The notes under the pieces were generated by a model. The model made no database searches. It was not told where the DNA came from and saw only the letters and a program-made list of their open reading frames with translations. Positions 6,231 through 10,288 of a stretch of 10,288 bases of DNA are shown piece by piece. This stretch comes from Bacteroidota bacterium (lineage in GTDB: Bacteria; Bacteroidota; Bacteroidia; B-17B0; Aurantibacillaceae). Position 1 is the stretch's first letter, and every line of letters starts with the position of its first letter. Position numbers and translations under genes: made by a program. The stretch covers positions 1 through 10,288 of the forward strand of contig CANJJP010000026.1 of NCBI GenBank assembly GCA_947474485.1, written 5' to 3'.

Positions 6231-8858
6231 TTAGAATCCTTGTACGGAAACATATTGAAACTTTCCGTACTTCTTAGTATTTTGGTAATCAGCAGCGTAT
6301 TTAGGCCCAGAAACAATAGCTTTTATTTTAACAACGATATCTGCTTCATTTATTCCTTTTTGTTTTAGTGAATTAACAATTTTCGAAGCTGTATCTTTAG
6401 CACGCTTTGAAGAAAGTTGATGATTATTTTTAAAGGCAAGCGTAGGCACTTGTGAAGAACTAGCAACTACTACTATAATTTTTATTTTACCAACAGATTC
6501 TTTTGCAGCTAATAAATTATTTATAAAAGAAACATACTCTGGGGCTTGTTCATCCACTCCTTTCATATTATACTTAAAATAAAATTTGAATTTTGTTCCA
6601 ACAACTTCACTATTATCAGGAACAAGAGAAGTTCCACCACTTAAATAAACTATTTTAGAAATAGTTTTTGATTTTTTCATACCAGTTGTTGAAACTAAAT
6701 CTTTTGCTGATGCATTTCCTTCAGTTGAGGCAACAATTTCATAGTTGGTTTCTTTTGATAAAGGAACACCTACAATTTTACCAAAACCATCTGTTGTTCC
6801 TTCATATTTACTTCCATCTGTTCCTGTAACAATAACCTTTACTCCTATTGCAGGCTTTTTAGATTTCTTATCAGAGAACACTATCAAATCCAAAAGTAAT
6901 TCAACTTCAGTCTTAACTTCCCTATCCAAGTACATTGTTTTATCATAAGTTTTCCCTTCGGTTTCACCTTTAGTTGAAAAATGCGTCTTATTTGTTGGAT
7001 CATTAGTTAAAACAAGATCATAATCATGATTCTTCTCTAATAAAATATTTTCTGCTTTACCATTAGCAGTTGTTATTCCTTCATAATATAATCCATTATT
7101 GGTATATAGCTTAAATGGAACATTTGGTGCAGGATTCATTGTTTTTAAATCAGAAAGTACAGTAAGGTTTAAAACTAAATCAATATTTTTAGTTGTATCA
7201 TAATCCATAACAGCACCATTACAAAGATTATGAGGCTTTAATTTTAAATCTTTTTTGATTTCATCGTACGAATAATCGTTAGTAACATCAATTGATTCAG
7301 TATAGATTTCTGTTCCACTTTGTTGGTAAGAGAAATTATACTTTGAACCTAAAGGAAGCACCACAGTAAATGCACCTGTAACATGTTGCGGACGATATGT
7401 TCCAACAATTTCTCCACTTGATGAATTAGTAACAATAATAGCAATATCAATTGGCAAACTATCGCATGGCCCTGGTTTTATTTGACCTTTAAATAAAGCT
7501 AAATCATTTGAAATACCTTTATCATAAGAAATCATGTATATATCTTTTTCACCATGATTGAAAATTTTATCATTGGATTCATGTGCAGATGCATAGTACA
7601 AACGCTTATTATCAGGAGATGCAACTAAATACAAATCATCATCTGTTGTATTTATTGGGTATTCCATGTTAATTGGCAAGCTAAATTGTCCGTCATCGTC
7701 AATTACAGACCACATTATATCAAAACCTCCCATTGATTGATGTCCCTTTGAACTAAAATAAAACGTAATACCATCTGCTCCCATAAAAGGAGATTCCTCG
7801 TCGTAAGGCGTATTGATGTTTGGTCCTAAATTAGTTGCTAAACTCCATTGGCCTGTTGGTAATTTAACACATTTCCAAATATCTCTTCCTCCTATACCGT
7901 CAGGGCGGTCGCTAACAAAATACAAAGTATTTCCATCGCGCGATAAACAGGCCGATGGCTCCCAATATTCACTATTTATATTTGAACCATAAGGAACTGG
8001 CATCGACCAATCATTACCATCAAAAGTTGAGTAATACAAATCTCCTCCATTGGCTTCTTTATAAATAGTTAATGTTTGTCCATCAGGTGTTAAACTAACA
8101 GCGCCATCATGGCCATTTGTATTAATATAAGGACTAATAGAACCGGGAGTAGTCCAATCACCATTTTCCTTTTTATAAGAAACCATTACATCTTCGTAAG
8201 GAAATCCATCTTGAGCTAATTCACCACCACCAACATTGTTTTTACCCCTGTGAGTAAAAATCATCATTCTTTCATCACCAGTAAGAACTGGAGAATAATC
8301 TGGCATAACATCATTTATGCTATCACCCATGTTTGTAATTTTCACAGATTGAGGCGAATCATAGTACATTTTTGCGTACTTAATTCTTTCCTTAAAATAA
8401 GCTACATCGGCAGCAGCTCTTTTATCCTTAGGTTTTAAAAATAATTCATAAGTTGAAAGCATTTTTTCTGATTGAGAAAACTTATAATCTAAGTGATATG
8501 CTTGTGCTAATAGAAGGTATGAGATAACTGGAGCCTTTTTAACTGTTGGCTCGTTTTGTTTATAACTTTTGGTAGTATGAAGTATTGCTTTTTCTAAATA
8601 TCTTTCTGCATCATGCTTATACTTAGGATGTGCAATATAGCATTGACCCAATAAATAATTAATATTTGCATTAGTAGAATCGTATTTATATGCAAATTTA
8701 AAATATTCCAAAGCTATTGTTGGATTATTCTCTTCCAACAACAAACTTCCTTCAGTAAAATTTGATCTATAAGAGCCTTTATCTACAGCCGTAAATTGTG
8801 AGTAAACATTTAATCCAACAATTGAAAGGCAAATAAAAAATAGTAATCGTAACTTCAT
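6231..8858 (-). CDS. Secreted TPR / PD40 beta-propeller / Ig-like / OmpA-like protein (PorE-like architecture)
   Basis: An 875-residue exported protein, probably periplasmic or outer-membrane associated. Residues 1-20 form a signal peptide (basic start, hydrophobic core, VYS before Gln21); no lipobox cysteine is present. TPR-like helices span about 35-160. Five PD40/WD40-like blades follow, for example at 189-204, 253-267, 301-330 (SRDGNTLYFVSDR), 356-384 and 409-427. An Ig/carboxypeptidase-regulatory-like domain at about 455-540 precedes two related tandem copies at about 560-646 and 652-739. The C-terminus (755-875) resembles an OmpA-like domain: NHQLSSKRA (812-820) fits the N..LS..RA motif, but the usual HTD signature is replaced by ASSS. 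The order TPR-propeller-regulatory-OmpA is that of PorE (PG1058) of the type IX secretion system, but many Bacteroidota have several such paralogs, so that link is inference. It has its own promoter-like box and a strong terminator, so it appears monocistronic. Confidence 0.88.
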   Translation of the reverse strand: MKLRLLFFICLSIVGLNVYSQFTAVDKGSYRSNFTEGSLLLEENNPTIALEYFKFAYKYDSTNANINYLLGQCYIAHPKYKHDAERYLEKAILHTTKSYKQNEPTVKKAPVISYLLLAQAYHLDYKFSQSEKMLSTYELFLKPKDKRAAADVAYFKERIKYAKMYYDSPQSVKITNMGDSINDVMPDYSPVLTGDERMMIFTHRGKNNVGGGELAQDGFPYEDVMVSYKKENGDWTTPGSISPYINTNGHDGAVSLTPDGQTLTIYKEANGGDLYYSTFDGNDWSMPVPYGSNINSEYWEPSACLSRDGNTLYFVSDRPDGIGGRDIWKCVKLPTGQWSLATNLGPNINTPYDEESPFMGADGITFYFSSKGHQSMGGFDIMWSVIDDDGQFSLPINMEYPINTTDDDLYLVASPDNKRLYYASAHESNDKIFNHGEKDIYMISYDKGISNDLALFKGQIKPGPCDSLPIDIAIIVTNSSSGEIVGTYRPQHVTGAFTVVLPLGSKYNFSYQQSGTEIYTESIDVTNDYSYDEIKKDLKLKPHNLCNGAVMDYDTTKNIDLVLNLTVLSDLKTMNPAPNVPFKLYTNNGLYYEGITTANGKAENILLEKNHDYDLVLTNDPTNKTHFSTKGETEGKTYDKTMYLDREVKTEVELLLDLIVFSDKKSKKPAIGVKVIVTGTDGSKYEGTTDGFGKIVGVPLSKETNYEIVASTEGNASAKDLVSTTGMKKSKTISKIVYLSGGTSLVPDNSEVVGTKFKFYFKYNMKGVDEQAPEYVSFINNLLAAKESVGKIKIIVVVASSSQVPTLAFKNNHQLSSKRAKDTASKIVNSLKQKGINEADIVVKIKAIVSGPKYAADYQNTKKYGKFQYVSVQGF

Positions 8859-8918
8859 ACTCTTATAAATTTAATCAAATAAACTTTAAGACCCAATTGA
8901 GCCTAAAATTCAGAAAAT

Positions 8919-8926
8919 CAAAAATA
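8919..8926 (-). promoter_or_regulatory. Putative -7 box for the PD40/OmpA-like gene
   Basis: On the minus strand TATTTTTG matches TAnnTTTG exactly, 60 bases before the ATG at 8858, leaving a leader of about 53 bases. The 98-base spacer is strongly AT-rich and no convincing -33 element is seen, so chance cannot be excluded. The spacer shows no clear terminator for the upstream E2 gene, so read-through is also possible. Confidence 0.33.
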
Positions 8927-8956
8927 ACAAAAAATACTTAAAAAACGATTAGATGC

Positions 8957-10279
8957 TTAAAAAGTTCTATTAATATCGAAATTCTCAAGATAATCAGCAA
9001 CCTTTCTTAAAAAACTTCCTCCTAAAGAACCATCCACAACACGGTGGTCGTAAGAAAGAGATAAGAACATCATGTGACGTATACCAATCGTATCCCCGTA
9101 AGGAGTTTCGATAACCGCGGGTTTTTTCTTAATAGTTCCTGTTGCCATAATTGCAACTTGCGGTTGGTTAATAATTGGAGTTCCCATTACGTTACCAAAA
9201 CCACCCACATTAGTTAATGTGAAAGTACCATCTTGGATTTCATCTGGAGTTAATTTATTTGCTTTGGATCTTTTTGCAAGGTCGTTAACGTTTTTAGTTA
9301 AACCTATCAAATTTTTCTCATCAGCATTTTTAATAACTGGTACAATTAAGTTACCACTTGGTAAAGCAGCTGCCATACCAATATTAATTGATTTACGTTT
9401 GATAATATTTGTTCCGTCAACCGCAACATTTATCATTGGATAATCTTTAATTGCTTTAGCTACAGCTTCTATAAACAAAGGAGTAAATGTAATCTTCTCA
9501 CCTTCTCTCTTTTCGAACTGAGCCTTAATTTTATCTCTCCATAAAACCATGTTTGTAACATCGGCTTCAACAAATGAAGTAACATGTGGAGAAACATGCT
9601 TACTCATTACCATGTGATCAGCAATTAACTTACGCATACGATCCATCTCAATGATTTCGTCGCCTGCCATGCTTTTCACATTAGATTTATGAACTTGTGG
9701 AGTACTAACTGGACTTGAAGTTTGAACCTGCGCTACAACTTCTTTAACTTGCTCAACTACAGCAATATTCTGTTTTCCTTTATTAGGGATGTAAGCTAAA
9801 ATATCAGATTTAGTAACTCTTCCATCTTTACCTGAACCATTTATTGTTTCAAGCTCAGCAACATCAATACCTTCTTGTTTTGCAATGTTTTTTACAAGTG
9901 GTGAAAAGAATTTATTTGACTGTGAAAAATCGTTTGATACTGCTGCATGGTTTGTTGCAACTGGCGCAGAAACTACTGCTGTTTCAACTTTAGCAGTAAC
10001 TGGCGCAGCTGTTTTAGGTGTTTCAACCGCTACCGAAGCATCAGAAGAAATAACAGCTATAAGCGCTCCAACTTGAACAACATCACCTTCTTTAAACAAT
10101 TGTTTTACTAATGTTCCTTCAAATGGTGAAGGAATTTCAGAATCAACTTTATCAGTGGCAATTTCAAGAATGGTTTCATCCAACTTCACGGTGTCACCAA
10201 CATTTTTTACCCATTTAATAATGGTAGCTTCCGCCACACTCTCGCCCATTTTAGGCATTAACAAATCAAACTGTGCCAT
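8957..10279 (-). CDS. Dihydrolipoamide acyltransferase E2 of a 2-oxo acid dehydrogenase complex (branched-chain/pyruvate type)
   Basis: Core E2 subunit transferring acyl groups from lipoamide to CoA in a cytoplasmic 2-oxo acid dehydrogenase complex. In 440 residues there is a single lipoyl domain (1-77) with the lipoylated Lys44 in EIATDKVDSEIP, then an Ala/Pro/Val/Thr-rich linker (about 81-120). The peripheral subunit-binding domain (124-162) contains SPLVKNIAKQEGIDV and GRVTKSDIL, a second linker follows (about 165-203), and the acyltransferase domain (205-435) ends the protein. Catalytic His412 and Asp416 lie in SYDHRVVDG. The stretch from GGFGNVMGTPIINQPQVAIM through GIRHMMFLSLSYDH is of the branched-chain/pyruvate kind rather than the succinyltransferase (SucB) kind, which ends in a different motif. 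The start matches the family N-terminus (MAQFDLLMPKMGESV). Only 9 bases upstream are in the window, so neighbouring E1 or E3 genes cannot be seen. E2 identity is secure; substrate choice is inferred. Confidence 0.95.
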   Translation of the reverse strand: MAQFDLLMPKMGESVAEATIIKWVKNVGDTVKLDETILEIATDKVDSEIPSPFEGTLVKQLFKEGDVVQVGALIAVISSDASVAVETPKTAAPVTAKVETAVVSAPVATNHAAVSNDFSQSNKFFSPLVKNIAKQEGIDVAELETINGSGKDGRVTKSDILAYIPNKGKQNIAVVEQVKEVVAQVQTSSPVSTPQVHKSNVKSMAGDEIIEMDRMRKLIADHMVMSKHVSPHVTSFVEADVTNMVLWRDKIKAQFEKREGEKITFTPLFIEAVAKAIKDYPMINVAVDGTNIIKRKSINIGMAAALPSGNLIVPVIKNADEKNLIGLTKNVNDLAKRSKANKLTPDEIQDGTFTLTNVGGFGNVMGTPIINQPQVAIMATGTIKKKPAVIETPYGDTIGIRHMMFLSLSYDHRVVDGSLGGSFLRKVADYLENFDINRTF

Positions 10280-10288
10280 CTTATTCTG

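Noticed and set aside
6745..6948. Plus-strand open frame inside the Ig-like repeat region
   Set aside because: It is antisense to a coding repeat with no promoter-like sequence or family resemblance. The plus-strand frames at 8250-8438, 9219-9443 and 9885-10076 were rejected on the same grounds.
8937..8964. Direct repeat CTTAAAAA (two copies, 19 bases apart) around the E2 stop codon
   Set aside because: It is short and made of common AT-rich words. It forms no useful hairpin and does not resemble a known operator or terminator.
8957..10279. Naming the E2 protein SucB (succinyltransferase)
   Set aside because: The C-terminal sequence around GTPIINQPQ and SYDHRVVDGSLGG resembles branched-chain/pyruvate-type E2 rather than SucB.
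1..10288. Defence system, mobile element, CRISPR or biosynthetic cluster
   Set aside because: No transposase, integrase, regular spaced repeats, nuclease or synthase genes were seen. All nine genes are recognisable metabolic, transport or envelope families.

Overview
The window looks like ordinary chromosomal DNA from a member of the Bacteroidota. It is AT-rich, genes lack convincing Shine-Dalgarno sequences, three gene-proximal spacers contain exact matches to the Bacteroidota -7 box (TAnnTTTG), and one gene encodes a secreted TPR/PD40/Ig-like/OmpA-like protein of a kind typical of this phylum. A Flavobacteriales-like relative is plausible, but the sequence does not settle the family. No mobile element, CRISPR array, tRNA, rRNA or phage gene was seen, and no gap between genes exceeds 100 bases.

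Left part, plus strand (1-3902). The window opens inside a SulP-family anion transporter. Two bases after its stop codon comes a beta-class carbonic anhydrase, forming a likely bicarbonate transport and interconversion pair. A 62-base spacer with a palindrome and a promoter-like -7 box follows. Next are fumarylacetoacetase (last step of tyrosine/homogentisate breakdown) and, two bases further on, a PLP enzyme of the ACC deaminase/D-cysteine desulfhydrase family. The active-site residues of the latter favour the desulfhydrase side.

Middle, minus strand (3922-6174). A compact A/T hairpin separates the convergent halves and could terminate transcription in both directions. Reading leftwards from 6174 there is a three-gene unit: a class I SAM methyltransferase, a ZIP-family metal transporter overlapping it by one base (TAATG), and a second, unrelated methyltransferase domain protein 10 bases further on.

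Right part, minus strand (6231-10279). An 875-residue secreted protein has TPRs, a PD40 beta-propeller, Ig-like/regulatory domains and a degenerate OmpA-like C-terminus. This domain order resembles PorE of the type IX secretion system. A strong intrinsic terminator follows it, packed into the 56 bases before the methyltransferase gene together with a promoter-like box. Furthest right is a complete E2 (dihydrolipoamide acyltransferase) of a 2-oxo acid dehydrogenase complex, with a single lipoyl domain. Its start codon lies 9 bases from the window edge.

Most of the content is core metabolism and envelope biology. I did not find a clear new multi-gene system. The points most worth a second look are the PorE-like protein with altered anchoring features, the ZIP transporter lacking a canonical metal ligand, the methyltransferase with an eroded zinc-ribbon-like segment, and the terminator/promoter overlap at 6177-6218.
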